A stretch of DNA of 64,000 nucleotides from Maylandia zebra (taxonomy: Eukaryota; Chordata; Actinopteri; Cichliformes; Cichlidae): NCBI RefSeq assembly GCF_041146795.1, contig NC_135179.1, positions 27,391,047 to 27,455,046 of the forward strand, read 5' to 3'. The notes under the pieces were generated by a model, which was not told the origin of the DNA, ran no database searches, and was given only the letters and a program-made list of their open reading frames with translations. Positions 28,440-40,759 of this stretch are shown one piece after another; the stretch's first letter is position 1, and each line of letters starts with the position of its first letter. The position numbers and the translations under genes are program-made.

Positions 28440-29624
28440 TGAAAAAGTATTGGGGCTTGACTATAACATAAGGGTAGAGCACTTACACCTACAATATTAT
28501 CAGCAGTAAATTTGTGCTTTTTTGTGGACCGATACCAGAACTACTGAAAACTATAAATGCTCAGAAAAGGAGCTTAAAGTATAGTATACAGCCAGTGTAA
28601 GCTCCAGTTTTTTCTGAGCAACATACTTTGAATATTCTAATAAAATGTCTTTGTCATTTTTATTATTTTCTGCTTCGCAAGTTGGTAATGATGAATTCAG
28701 AAGAGTCAGACTCATGCTTCCACAGGGTAGAATAACAGAATATCAAATATTTGTGATCACAGATATGGTATCCACTTAACAGCAGCAACAGGGCCCTGAA
28801 TATGTTATGCAGCTAGAAGATCTCATTTATAATGATGTTGCAGGCAGGTGACAGGTCATTACTTCTGCTATTAATCATTTTTGTTTCTGTTTATCTGCAT
28901 AATTGTTTTGACATTACTTGCTGTAATTGGTTATCTTTATTAACTACACAAGTTGAATTAAAATGCAAGATGAAAGCTAAGATTGTTTTAATGTAATTGA
29001 ATTTGAGCCTTTACTTCAATTTTTTTTTTACTCAAGTGGAAAGGAGCACTTTTTTTTCTGGTGAAAGGCAGGAGCATTAGATGACACTGCAGAGGGACTT
29101 TCTCTATGTGCAGCACTCTTTATTGTGCTGGTCTAGGAAAAGCGAACAGCCACTTTACACCTGTCGTCAACATCTTGATATTTCACACAGACCGGACAGC
29201 TATTAGCTGAAAAGTGGATCCTGAAGTTTTGAGTTCCTGTTCTCCAATCTAACACCTCCTCCGTGTAGCAGTGAGGAGCTGATAAATATATTACATCTGT
29301 CCGCCTCTAAAACTACCTGCGTGTGTGTGTGGCTGTGCGCTGTGAGAACATGAGCACGAGGCACCTTGACAGGAGGTTTGTGCGTGACAGCATCACCAAC
29401 ACCTGGCTTCCCCCAGCAGGAAGCGGTGTATCTAATAATGAGAGAAAGTGTCAGGGACACATAAGGCGCATCCAGCTGAGAGCAGGGTATGAAGATGACC
29501 ACAGACTTTGCGTGAGCCGCCGCCCAACCGTGCACACACATCTCGTCTCTCTTTCCCTACAGTAAACCACAGGAGAGGAAGCGATAATCACATTTTCTGC
29601 CAAACTGAATAGGTGATGGCAGCT

Positions 29625-29703
<79 letters not shown>

Positions 29704-32700
29704 AAAACAATACAGTGATGCAAATGTGGCTGTTTGTTTCTTTCATCAGCTGTCAGTGCATTTCAGGTTTCACTGGAGAAATAACTCTGTCCTCCATGGA
29801 AGGAACCCATGAATCAAACCCTGGTCATTTGATTGACAGCTCATTACCCTCCCTTTAATACAGACAACAACCTTGGAAAATAGAGGTAAAGCCGGCAGAA
29901 TCACGTTAAATTTGGTATTCCAGCTGGGCTGAGACGCACTCGGGGACGCGAGCACAGAGGTTGACGATATGTGTTCTCTCACTTCTCTGTTCTTCTCAGC
30001 TTTTGTATTCTGCGACTTTAATTTTCTCAAGATAAGAGATCAGATTAATGAGTAGCCTCCCATGACACGGTCTATATTTTTGTTAATAAGACTATAAAAA
30101 GAATCACTGACAACTTAAAAAAAATTAATTCTTAGCCCCCAAAGCCACACAGTTATTCAAGGGCAAATCTTTGAGGCAGAATATGTCTGAAAGTGATTTA
30201 TCACTCACTCTGACTTGAGTAATTACTCTGACTGTTTGTATGACTTGAGAAAAATTTACGTGAGCTAAGCACTCGTTTTCCTTCACAGTGCATTTCAGCG
30301 CTCTTCCCGGAACCACTGAGGGCTACAGCAAGTCAAGGTCGAGGCATGAAGGGCCATCGTGAACTCTGTTTTGGTTAACCTTCATCAGATACACAGTGTT
30401 GTGCTGCCACTGTAAGATACTCAAGGATGCAGCAGGCAGTCTGAGGTTAAAGTATTTTGGGAGCTAACATTTGTTTGAATGAAACTTGAGGGAAGTTTTT
30501 TTTTTGTCTGACAAGCTGTGACATTGCTGCATGAGAAAAATGCCACATTTATTCAGGGTTTCAAACTAACGCACGCACACAAATGCTCAGTGAACACACG
30601 CAAACGCATGCCCTGCAACCTTCATTCCCTCTGCACAACAGTATCAGAGGAGTCTGAGAACTCCCTGTTCCCTGGAGAAGGCCCAGCAGCTGCCACATCG
30701 CCCACCTTATCATCAGAGTTCCCACCACCCGAGGAAAGGAAGGTCTTTCATGTGACTCTTATCAGTCAACCAGAGGGTAGAGAAGGAGGTGGGAGGAAAA
30801 GGAAGGGAGAGCTAGGAGGTGAGAGCCCCCACGGCGCAAGGCCACAAACCTGCTTTCCCATGCCCGCGTCTGATCGTCAGTCCTGCCAGGGAGCACCGTA
30901 CAAAAACCGAGCGAGAAAGAGAGGGAGAGAGATCACACCTCACTTGGAGTGAGACATTCACATATAGAGGAGGCGAGGGAGGGAGGGAGGCGAGGGAGGG
31001 AGAGAGAGGAAGCAGGAGACATGTCTAAAACTAGAAACAACCCGACGACCCTCACATCTCCCCTTTGCAACCCCTGCACAGCACGGGCACTGCATAAAGC
31101 TGGATATAGAAAGGCAAAGCCCTGCAGAGCTTCACATTTCCATTTCTATCACAGCTCTAGGTTGGTTCCTAGTTTTATTCCTAGTTTACCTAAAGTCAGC
31201 ACATTTAGTTGTCGTTGATTTTACAGCACTAGCTGGAATACTGTGGGGACATAAGTTGAGGTCCTTGTGAGTCTAGACCGCTTTTTGGGAATTAGGTCAG
31301 GGGCTAAGGTTCGGTTAATGATTAAGCTGTGAGGGCACTGGCACTGAATGCATTAGGTCAATAAGTGGGGACTCAGTGGGGATATATAAACAGGTTTGTG
31401 TGAACATACAGTTTTCTTGCAACAGGAGTTACACACACGGTGGACCAGAGGAACGTTCGACAAAAGAAGCAATGTTGATATTTTTAGCATTCAGTGATGC
31501 AAAGGTGGAAAAAATTAGAATGCTATGAATCAAAATTATCAGTAATGTGGTACAACTTTGCCTTTCTGTCCCATGATCATCAGTGAAAAGAGAACAAAAT
31601 GTTTGTCCTTCCTGATTTACACTCATGTGATTTATACCAAACACATGCTGATCAGCACCGACGCAGGGACTGTGTGTGCTTTGTTTGAGGCATTTTAATC
31701 GTTTAAATTATCATCTTTGTGATGTTGAAATGACAACTAGCATATGAGAAGATAATTCATCAGCTGTACAGCTACACAATTCATTAGTCATGTTTTGATC
31801 TTAGAGTGCATCAACAGAAAATGCCCCATATGGGACGAAAGCTGTCAACATGTAAAATATATGACAAATAAGAGAGTTACTGCTATTTTGGGGGGATAAA
31901 GCAAATTTCCTGGAAGCATGGCTGGGCTACACAGCTGCCCACGGTGGGCCACGCACTCATGAAAACAGCAAATGCCCCACCTTCCAGAAATGACTTGTCA
32001 GACTTGTATTATTGTTGCAAAGGCAACATTGTTCCTGAATATGGTCACACAGCATAGTTTTACCTGCAGGCCTTCTGTAGCAGGATGTAAATGAGCTTTC
32101 ACCATTTTGGCTGAAATCCCATTTTAATCCAATTTATGTTGAAGCATGTTTTTCTTTTTTATACACACAAGTCAAATAACAACTAATCTCCGTTTTCAGG
32201 CTTTCTTAACAGTGTTATGCTGCATTTCATTTCACACGCCTACACCTGGAGGAAAAGAACCTCGGGACTCAGTTCACTCACTGATTTAGAAGACCTGCAG
32301 CGGCCAAGTCAAAAGCCCAGAGAGGGCACGGTTGAAGGACGTGTCAACACTAAATATTTCATTCAGCAGAGGTTGATCTTTCATTGCCATATTAACGTGC
32401 CATTAACCCCGTTCAACAGCAGTGCGCAACATTAAAGTGGTGGTGCTGCATGGCAGCGCCGAGTGCCAGTCAGCTCAGACAATAGTGCCGTTTCACTCAC
32501 TGTCAGCTCCCTGCCAAGCTCTGTCTGATTTAGTCACTGCGAAGCTTTATTACCCTCTCTGCAACATTACAAGAGAAGCTGCACGTGCTCATCTAAAGAG
32601 CAAAACAAAAACGTACAGAGTGGAACAACAGAAGTATCACTCAAATCAGTCTTCTCACTGCGTTGAGGGAGCTACTTCTTCACTTCATGTCTTTGTGCTA

Positions 32701-33560
32701 CAGGTAATACCTCCAGTCATTTATATCTTATATTACACTTTAGGGTCTTGGCTGATGTCTTCAGTTTCAGTACGGGGACTGTTATGGCCTGCAGGCTCAC
32801 CTTTGAGAAAAACAACTCAAGTGAGGACTCATGCACGCAAATGTGCCAGTGTGGCTTTCGCTGATCCAGATTAACACTGACAGTATGTTGACAAAGGCAA
32901 AAAGGGGAATATGGCAAAATAGATTCTGATATCCTGTCTCCAAAACAACAAGACCATTACATAAGTGAGACCCTTAGCAGTGCTTAGTGTGTCCGTGCCA
33001 CTAAATGGGCTTGACTAAATAAACAACTCATCAAAAAAGAATCTCACTTTGACGTGTAAATGGAGAGCTGCGTACGATAACTTAAAAAACATGAGCTTGA
33101 TCCATTATGGATGCTATTAGACAGAATGCCAGTTAATGGCTGTTGTCAGCGGTTAAACAGATTCTGAATGTGCGTTCATTAAGAAACACGAGGCAAAGAG
33201 AAAAATCACTGTATGGTTTAAAGAAAATGCAAAATGATAACAACAGATGATACAACCTGCACTGACAAAGAGACAAAGATCTGTGTCTCAAATTTTAATT
33301 AAAAACAAGGTGACAGATGGTTAGAGAACATCAACGGTGCAAAAATAGCCCTGCAATTAATCTGCAAGACTATTCAGATGACTGTAGTTGCTTTTGTCAA
33401 CAACCCCCAAAACCTCAGTCTTCCAGTATCCTGGTTATATTAAAGCATTCACATTTAAAAGCAATAGTAAGGTATTCATATAACTTACAGGGAATGTTTG
33501 CACACCTCTTGTAGCCTGCCTTATCCATCTAACCGGGCCTGTATTGGATCGGTGACCATC
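28440..33560. other. Intergenic region with simple repeats
   Basis: No gene was recognised. The interval contains the (CA)n tract at 29627-29702, a purine-rich tract at about 30957-31015 (GGGAGG repeats) and a probable relic of a common teleost repeat at about 31240-31410 (GTGGGGACATAAG...GTGGGGATATATAAACAGG). Open frames at 30518-30952 and 32422-32874 have low-complexity composition and no recognised domain or splice context. Confidence 0.5.
29627..29702. repeat. (CA)n microsatellite
   Basis: About 36 uninterrupted CA units. The poly-Val/Cys and poly-His/Thr open frames over it are artefacts. Confidence 0.97.
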
Positions 33561-33569
33561 CCCTACCAG

Positions 33570-33830
33570 CCCTTGTGGAAATGAATTTAATTGCGAAATC
33601 AATTTAATTTAGTTCAGTTTATATAACACCAAATCACAACAACAGTCGCTTTAAGGCACTTTATATTGTAAGGTAAAAAGCCTACAAAAATGCAGACCAC
33701 CCCCTATCAGCCAGCACTTGGCAACAGTGGGAAGGAAAAAACTCCCTTTTAACAGCAGAACTGATGGGCGGCTGTCTGCTGTGACCGGTTGAGGGTGATG
33801 GGAAGAAGACAGAAGAGAAGACACACTGTG
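33570..33830 (-). repeat. Teleost interspersed repeat, copy 2, inverted relative to copy 1
   Basis: It contains CAAATCACAACAACAGTCGC, TTTATATTGTAAGGTA and ACAGTGGGAAGGAAAAAACTCCC. These are the reverse complements of blocks at 10660-10870, plus an extra end (TTTAGTTCAGTTTATATAACACC) missing from copy 1. It is the same family, about 23 kb away and in opposite orientation. Confidence 0.75.
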
Positions 33831-33839
33831 AAACAGAGG

Positions 33840-36800
33840 AAGAGATGAATAATAACTAATGATTAAATCAAGAGAAGTGTGTAAACTCCTACAGAAATTT
33901 TCAATCTTTAAATATATATTTTTTAAAAAAGTAAAAATCTACTCCATTCCTTTTAAGGTACATGAACAGGATGTGGAAATGTATAACGTTTGTCATTTCT
34001 ATATGACACTAATAGAAAAAACAGTAATATGTTAACTTTGCACTTCTTACCTCTGTGTTTAGAGAAACAAGCAGCCATACAATATGATGGGTACATATTT
34101 TATCAGGGTGTGGAGCCCAAAGCTTAATGTAGTTTTTAGGTGATTTTAATTTGAACTTTTGTTTTTGACTCTGAGAAAAGCTGTCAATTTTTGCCAGCTG
34201 TCTTAGGGATCTCCTTCCAGCACTGGTTGTCAGTGACTGTGGGTCTTTAATCATCTCTGAATACACAGACAAGGTGCCGCAGCTGAAGCAGAACAACAAA
34301 ACCATCCTGAAGGGCAGGTGGAGTTCGTGTGATCACTGGTCTGTGGACCTGGGGAGCTGGTTTTGTGAAAGTCTCCTGAATGAGAGCCTGATTTTAGTTA
34401 GCAAAAATCATTTTGCTTCCACTGCTCACCAGATTCACCCTTTTTTATCTTTTGAGTTTTTCTTCGCCTCCCTCCTTTAAGGTTCAGTGAGTTTAAAAAA
34501 ACATATATGAAAATGCTACATGAGTTACAACTCAAGTCAACATATAATAAATTTGTTTGTTAGCCTAAAAGTTAATGTGTCTTTGGCTGAACTGTTAAGC
34601 ACCCGCCTAACCTGAATAAAGACATCGTTCTATTCTGAGGAATAACAAAGCATCCTCCCGCTCCTCCTTCACAGAATCTTGTTTAGATTGGAGAGACAAG
34701 CGTGCTCAGCGGGGCCTGGGCCCTCATCAGCATTGCTGAACAGCAGGTTGGAGTGGGGTGGGGGTGGTGGTGGTTGGGGCGTGTACTAGGCCAGCCTCAC
34801 TGGGAGCGACCTGGGGACTCGCAGCCTTTTGAAGTGGTAATGTGCCCGGACTCGTGGGAGGGCCGCCAAATTGAAATGTCTTTTGACAATGGCAGACAGC
34901 CACTGTTGTCATCTGATTGAGCCACCTTCAGGGAGAGAGAAAGAGAGGAAGACAGGCAGGAAGAGACTGGGAGAGAAAAGTGCAAGTCACAAGGACACAA
35001 AGAGGACGTCATTTCAAATTGATAGTTGAATTTAATTTCATAGGAATCACTGTTATTGGTGGCAGTGAGCCCAAAGGTATCACAGTGGTGACATGAAGCA
35101 CTATCAGTGTCCCTTTTTACTGCTTGTCTAACTTTTTAATTGCATCATGTCCACTGATGTAAAATGTCTAGCTTTTTACACCAATATTTCCAGGAGAAAT
35201 GGGGGAATGAACGGCTCATGAATGGAGAGAACAAAAGGAAGAAAAAGCCTCCACCAAACAGAGCTCATGTTTAGAGTTCTGCTCTCTCTGTCAGCAACCC
35301 TGTCAGAGCCAGTAAACAGCCAGAGAGAGAGAGAGGGAGAGAGAGGGGGGGTGATGGTGTGGTAGGCAGCGTTATCTCCAGCCAACGGCATTAACTTATG
35401 AATTAGGAATCGTAGAGGGGAAAAAAGGCTAGCGGTCAAACAGCATCTGGTTTCCATTACCTACTACAAACAGACACCTGCAGAGGCAATTTACAAAACA
35501 TAGAAGCAGTAAAATTAAGCAGGAGACACTTATTTAAATGTCAGATTAGGGTCTGCAGTGAAAATGTTCACAGCCAGGGCTCAGAAGTGCATTTTGCCTC
35601 CTGCTCATTCTTATCCTTGACCATTCCTTCCCTCCCCTCTTCATCCTTCATCAATTTCCTCCTCCTCCTCCTCCGCAGGCACAAACACACCTATGCAGAA
35701 CAGAAGAGAAGAGCTGGCGTGGAGAACTTTTGGCCATGGATGCTTGAACTCACAAGCCCCCTATTGGGAACCAGGTGGCTTCGTGGTGGCCTAACTCCCG
35801 GGAGGATCTGGTTGCAGTGCTTGTCTCTCCACCCTGTGGCCTTATTCTGTCAGTCCCTGCTCCTGATGCAGATTGGGCCCCATTTGGGGGGGGCACTAAG
35901 TCACCCCCACCCTCCCTGTCCCCATCTGTTTCACTGTGTCTCCAGCATCATGCACCAAAGCACAGCACGGGGAAATGATGGGAGGAGAAGTTAAAATTTG
36001 CTAACTGTTGAGAGATGCAAAGGGAAGAGGGAGTATCAGTCTCACGAAAATCACGCATTTTCAGACCGAAGCAGATTTTTGGGCTTCACTACTGAAAGCA
36101 CTCCGACCTTGAACAAGTGCGCTTCAACACAGACATCACTGTGAATTAATTCAGCATGGTGCTACTTAATTACAACAAAGCTTCTGGGCTTTAACCAAAA
36201 ACAAGGCAAGCAAGTGTTTGTCCAGGAGAGTGTATGAGGTTATTACACTTGTTTTGAAGTTGACAGGCAACAGGAGAGGTCCAGCAAGTATCTGTGTCCT
36301 GGCTGAAAAAAAGTCTCAGATATTTAATTTTTAAATCATTTTTTTTAATGTTTTGCTGCTAGTAAAGCAAATCCTGTTGTGTAAAAGTTAGATAATCACC
36401 TTTTGTAATAGGGTTGAATTTTTGCATAAAATAGGGTTGAATTGACTTCAGTTTAACAGTTGCCATGGTGATTTTATTTGTTTCACTTCATTTTTTCTTC
36501 AAAAGAATTCCTCTTAGTTAGTTAGTTAGTTTTAGTTTTTTGTTTTGCGGTTATTAATCGAAAAGAATTTTGCCCACTTCCTCATCCATGTACTAGGGGG
36601 AAAGGTGACCAAATTGTCGGTAACTGGGACTACAGACATTTCCTTTGCTTTTGATTTAATTAAATTTTGTTTTGTTCGAACAAAATATCCTTTTCCCCTA
36701 AAGATTGGATTTTCTTTTAATCAGCATTTGCAGTAAAACTCACACACTCGCAGTTAGAGAGGAAAATGTTTTCTTAATGGTTGTTTTTATGATTATATTT

Positions 36801-37965
36801 AGCAGAAATGTGTATGTTTAGTAAAAAGGGGATTTTAAGTGGGGTTTGTTATTTGTAGATATTCATTCAGTAACCATAAATGTTTGGTGGTTTGCTGGTG
36901 ACTCTGTGGTGTAGGCCTGCGAGGAGACACATACCCAGTCAAAGGGCATTGCAAGCCCAAGTGATTGTGAAGGTTGCCTCGTGAAGAGAATCTGGTGTCA
37001 AAATCTGCACCCAATCAAAAAGATGCAGATCCACAGTTGGTGTGGTGACCTCTGAACTAAGGGAGCAGCTGAAAGATGGCCTTCATTCTGTTTAAAAACA
37101 ACTTTTTTTGTTTTAAATTTCATCAGAATCAGAATTAGAATACCGGAGAAGAAAAAAACAAGAGCAATGCTTTCCAATGTAAAAATATCTAAACACCTTT
37201 AAATACTTCACAGCCTTTTTAGTTTTATTCCTTTCAATTTTTATATATCTTTTTCTCCTTCCATTGGCATGTTTTTGTCACATTATACAGTATTTTTCAT
37301 CTGTTTTGTGTTAATATCCTTGACTACAGGGCCAAATTACAGAGAACATTTTCCCCAAGTTAAAAATGATGTATTAAAAATAAAAGAAAGAGAGAGAAAA
37401 GAAAAAAGTAGCATAGCCCAAGGCTAACTCTGAACTAATTCTGACAAATGACATAACAACGCACACACACAAAAGAGTAAAATTGCAGTTTTAGAACAAT
37501 ATTGTCAAGTGAGTCATGAGATGGTAATGAGTTTTCAGAGAGTGCAGTAACCTGAAAATAAACTGAAATGAGCACTCTGTCAATTTTATTTGTCCAAAGA
37601 AAATCCTGAGTCGGACTGACAAGCTATCAGAATTACTGGGCGGCTCAGAGAAGCGTCTCAACTCCGATGCTGATTTTTACACTAATGGACCTTTTCTTAT
37701 ATATATTGCTACACTCTGTTGCATTCTCCCAGTAAAATGTTCCTGTAACTTTTGAATTCTTCCAGCAGGCAAACATCTGCTGGAGTTTCCAGTCAACCAT
37801 GCTTTTTTTGATTGAAAAAGGAGCCTTAATGTGCCCAGAGTTGATGTGATATCATATCTACTTAAGATAGTTGAAATGTACACTTTTTGTTTTGTTTCAG
37901 TGAAGCTATTGTCTCACTTTATTAGATGAATCTCTTACCATGCTGACTTAGTGGTTGTGCAAATT
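33840..37965. other. Intergenic region, no gene recognised
   Basis: There is no supported exon. GA-rich simple sequence occurs at about 35323-35350 and (TTAG)n at about 36516-36535. The 135-aa open frame at 35587-35994 and its overlapping neighbour are proline/leucine-rich chance frames without domain support. Confidence 0.5.
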
Positions 37966-37971
37966 TAAAAG

Positions 37972-39110
37972 TCAGGGGTTCTCCAAAATCAGCTGGACTC
38001 TGGATTCTTCGTCTGACCTGAACTGTGCATCTTTGCTGATTTGATGAAAGCCCAAAAGAGCTTTCTTTACGTGTGTGTGTGTGTGTTTCATTTCTTTCCC
38101 GCTCTGGCTTAGAAGGAGTGTTTTCTGCCCAGTGTTGCAGGGTCCTGATACCCCAAGTTTGTGTTCCACAGGGTGGTGGGAATCAAAGAGTGGGTACTGG
38201 TCCATGTGTGTGGGCTTCCGGTAAACTTCAGTGTTAAGGTTTCCATTTCCCTCAGTGTGCACAGCTCAGTCCGGAAACAGCAAACTATTATCCTTTGTGT
38301 CTTCCCTGGTGAATTTATGTTTCTATCCACTGAGTTGATGTGAGCAGTGAAGGCTTCTCCTTCTTGGGTTTGGATTTTGATGTGAAATCCTTGTAGCCAC
38401 GTATCTGTACCAGTGGCTAGGTGCTGCCCCTTTAAAAGAGCCAAGTCCTTAACTTTCCACTTCTTCCATCTAAAGGTTGGCCACAATAGGTGACACCTGG
38501 GAGCCAATGGCTCATCCATGGTTTTTGTCTGTAGAAATCCTCTTTGCATTTAAAATATGTGGTGGTAAGGCAGCCTCAGCTGTAGGTATGCACTCTGGAC
38601 ACTATGGATCCAGTGTAAGTCTCTGGACCATGTTGGTGAAGTCGGTGGGGTTTTTGATATGATGTGGTGCGTTCCCCACAAGGGGCAGTAGCATTGTAGG
38701 TGGCTGACTTTATACTGCTTACAATGGGTATGAATGGGGGTCCTTCTTTGCAGTTCTTTGGAACACCATACATACAGGGTATAGCATCCCCTGGGCAGAT
38801 GGTGGTATACAGGGCGGTCAGTGATTTTATCCTTTACAAGCTGTTGTAGGTAACTGATGACTTTGTTTTTGTAGATGCTTGTGGGGTCTCGTTTTAAGGC
38901 TTCATAGGTATAGTTGTCCCTGAGGAGTGTAGTCATTTTTGTGTGATAATCTGTTGTGTTTAGAACAACAGTGCACCTCTCCTTGACAGCTAGTAATATG
39001 GTGATGTTTTGGTCTTTGCTCAGGGAAGCGACGGCCTTCTTTTCTTGTATTGTGAGGTTAGACGGAGGAATGTTTGCACTGGAGAGGGTAGCTAAAACAT
39101 TTTTATACTC
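37972..39110 (-). mobile_element. Penelope-like retroelement relic (reverse transcriptase region)
   Basis: Conceptual - strand reading, with frameshifts, gives successive pieces of a Penelope-like reverse transcriptase. The N-terminal region is near 39100-38940 (ERCTVVLNTTDYHTKMTTLL across 38980-38920). Next come the frame at 38936-38550, with a YGVPK-like block at about 38765, and a WLQGFHIKIQTQE block where the catalytic region should be. The YRKPTHMDQYPLFDSHHP motif lies at about 38230-38175. The catalytic YVDD-type box is not intact, and the frame breaks at about 38550 and 38240. No GIY-YIG endonuclease follows. It is a dead, 3'-truncated copy. Confidence 0.75.
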
Positions 39111-39434
39111 ATTATGTTCATTATGATGGCTGTTCTACTCATCCCTTTATTTTAGCAACGTAAAAGCAGGCTGTTGTCCCTCACCAAATAAAAGAAAAAA
39201 ACAAAATACAGTCAAAGGCTGCAGGCTTATGTGAGCTTATAATGACGGAGTGAAATCTAACGTATTTTCTTTCTTTCACAATCACTGTTCAAACATAACT
39301 TTGAAAACGAAATAGAAGAAAGGAGTTTCTCCTTCCCTATTAAAAAGCTGGAAGTTAGACAAGGCTAAGTCACTCCATAATACTGCCCTTGCCTCAGAAA
39401 GTACAGTCTACCTAGGATGTAACAAGGGGAAGTA

Positions 39435-39634
39435 CAGTGGGGCAAAAAAGTATTTAGTCAGCCACCGATTGTGCAAGTTCCCCCACTTAAAATGATGACA
39501 GAGGTCAGTAATTTGCACCAGAGGTACACTTCAACTGTGAGAGACAGAATGTGAAAAAAAAATCCATGAATCCACATGGTAGGATTTGTAAAGAATTTAT
39601 TCGTAAATCAGGGTGGAAAATAAGTATTTGGTCA
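39435..39634 (+). repeat. Left terminal inverted repeat of the Tc1-like element
   Basis: About 200 bp, matching 40551-40751 in reverse complement. Differences seen are a 6- versus 7-A run near the tip, a T/C change in the CCCCCAC(T/C)TAAA block, and an A/G change in the A-run before TCCATGAATCC. Confidence 0.9.
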
Positions 39635-39799
39635 CCTCAAACAAGGAAAATCTCTGGCTCTCACAGACCTGTAACGTCTTCTGTAAGAAGCTTTTCTGTC
39701 CCCCACTCGTTACCTGTATGAATGGCACCTGTTTGAACTCATCATCTGTATAAAAGACACCTGTCCACAGCCTCAAACAGTCAGACTCCAAACTCCGCC

Positions 39800-40534
39800 A
39801 TGGCCAAGACCAAAGAGCTTTCGAAGGACACCAGGAAAAGTATTGTAGACCTGCACCAGACTGGGAAGAGTGAATCTACAATAGGCAAGCAGCTTGGTGT
39901 GAAAAAATCAACTGTGGGAGCAATCATCAGAAAATGGAAGACATACAAGACCACTGATAATCTCCCTCGATCTGGGGCTCCACGCAAGATCTCATCCCGT
40001 GGGGTCAAAATGATCATGAGAACGGTGAGCAAAGATCCCAGAACCACACGGGGGGACCTGGTGAATGACCTGCAGAGAGCTGGGACCAAAGTAACAAAGG
40101 TCACCATCAGTAACACACTACAACGGCAGGGAATCAAATCCCGCAGTGCCAGACGTGTTCCGCTGCTGAAGCCAGTGCATGTCCAGGCCCGTCTGAAGTT
40201 TGCCAGAGAGCACATGGATGATACAGCAGAGGATTGGGAGAATGTCGTGTCAAAACACACCGCCCGGGCAACAAAGGAGTGGCTCCGTAAGAAGCATTTG
40301 AAAGTCCTGGAGTGGCCTAGCCAGTCTCCAGACCTCAACCCCATAGAAAATCTGTGGCGGGAGTTGAAAGTCCGTGTTGCTCGGCGACAGCCCCAAAACA
40401 TCACTGCTCTCGAGAAGATCTGCATGGAGGAATGGGCCAAAATACCAGCTACTGTGTGTGCAAACCTGGTAAAGACCTATAGTAAACGTTTGACCTCTGT
40501 TATTGCCAACAAAGGTTATGTTACAAAGTATTGA
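39800..40534 (+). CDS. Internally deleted Tc1-like transposase
   Basis: The 244-aa frame is open from ATG (GCCATGG) to stop. Residues 1-55 carry the first helix-turn-helix of the paired-like DNA-binding domain, and the SGAPRK linker lies at 58-63 with a second HTH after it (about 67-118). Around residues 148-152 the protein jumps from the EDWEN block to [11 protein letters not shown]. This removes about 96 residues, including the first Asp (SDE) and second Asp (HDND) of the DD34E triad. Only the Glu in NPIENLW (E183) remains, so the product cannot cut DNA. The deletion keeps the frame, and nothing else is broken. The usual length is about 340 aa. It could be a selfish non-autonomous copy or, speculatively, a DNA-binding repressor of its own family. 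Confidence 0.9.
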   Translation: MAKTKELSKDTRKSIVDLHQTGKSESTIGKQLGVKKSTVGAIIRKWKTYKTTDNLPRSGAPRKISSRGVKMIMRTVSKDPRTTRGDLVNDLQRAGTKVTKVTISNTLQRQGIKSRSARRVPLLKPVHVQARLKFAREHMDDTAEDWENVVSKHTARATKEWLRKKHLKVLEWPSQSPDLNPIENLWRELKVRVARRQPQNITALEKICMEEWAKIPATVCANLVKTYSKRLTSVIANKGYVTKY

Positions 40535-40550
40535 GTTGTATTTTTGTTAT

Positions 40551-40751
40551 TGACCAAATACTTATTTTCCACCCTGATTTACGAATAAATTCTTTACAAA
40601 TCCTACCATGTGGATTCATGGATTTTTCTTTCACATTCTGTCTCTCACAGTTGAAGTGTACCTCTGGTGCAAATTACTGACCTCTGTCATCATTTTAGGT
40701 GGGGGAACTTGCACAATCGGTGGCTGACTAAATACTTTTTTTGCCCCACTG
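40551..40751 (-). repeat. Right terminal inverted repeat of the Tc1-like element
   Basis: Inverse of 39435-39634, ending TTGCCCCACTG next to the TA duplication. Confidence 0.9.
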
Positions 40752-40759
40752 TATTTCTT

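Larger units (their letters stand above)
39435..40751 (+). mobile_element. Tc1-like DNA transposon, well preserved but internally deleted
   Basis: The element is 1317 bp, begins CAGTGGGGCAAAAAAG, ends in the inverse, and is flanked by the TA target duplication (39433-39434 and 40752-40753). Inverted repeats of about 200 bp (39435-39634 and 40551-40751) differ by only two substitutions and one A-run indel, by my alignment by eye. It encloses one transposase frame. Full-length relatives are near 1.6 kb, so about 0.3 kb is missing, matching the gap in the protein. The near identity of the inverted repeats implies a young insertion or recent mobilisation in trans. Confidence 0.93.

Noticed and set aside
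30518..30952. 144-aa open frame on the + strand
   Set aside because: Low-complexity Gly/Arg/Pro composition from purine-rich DNA and no known similarity.
32422..32874. 150-aa open frame on the + strand
   Set aside because: No domain, no splice or promoter support, and AT-rich intergenic setting.
35587..35994. 135-aa open frame on the + strand
   Set aside because: No domain; overlapping frames are equally open in this GC-rich patch.
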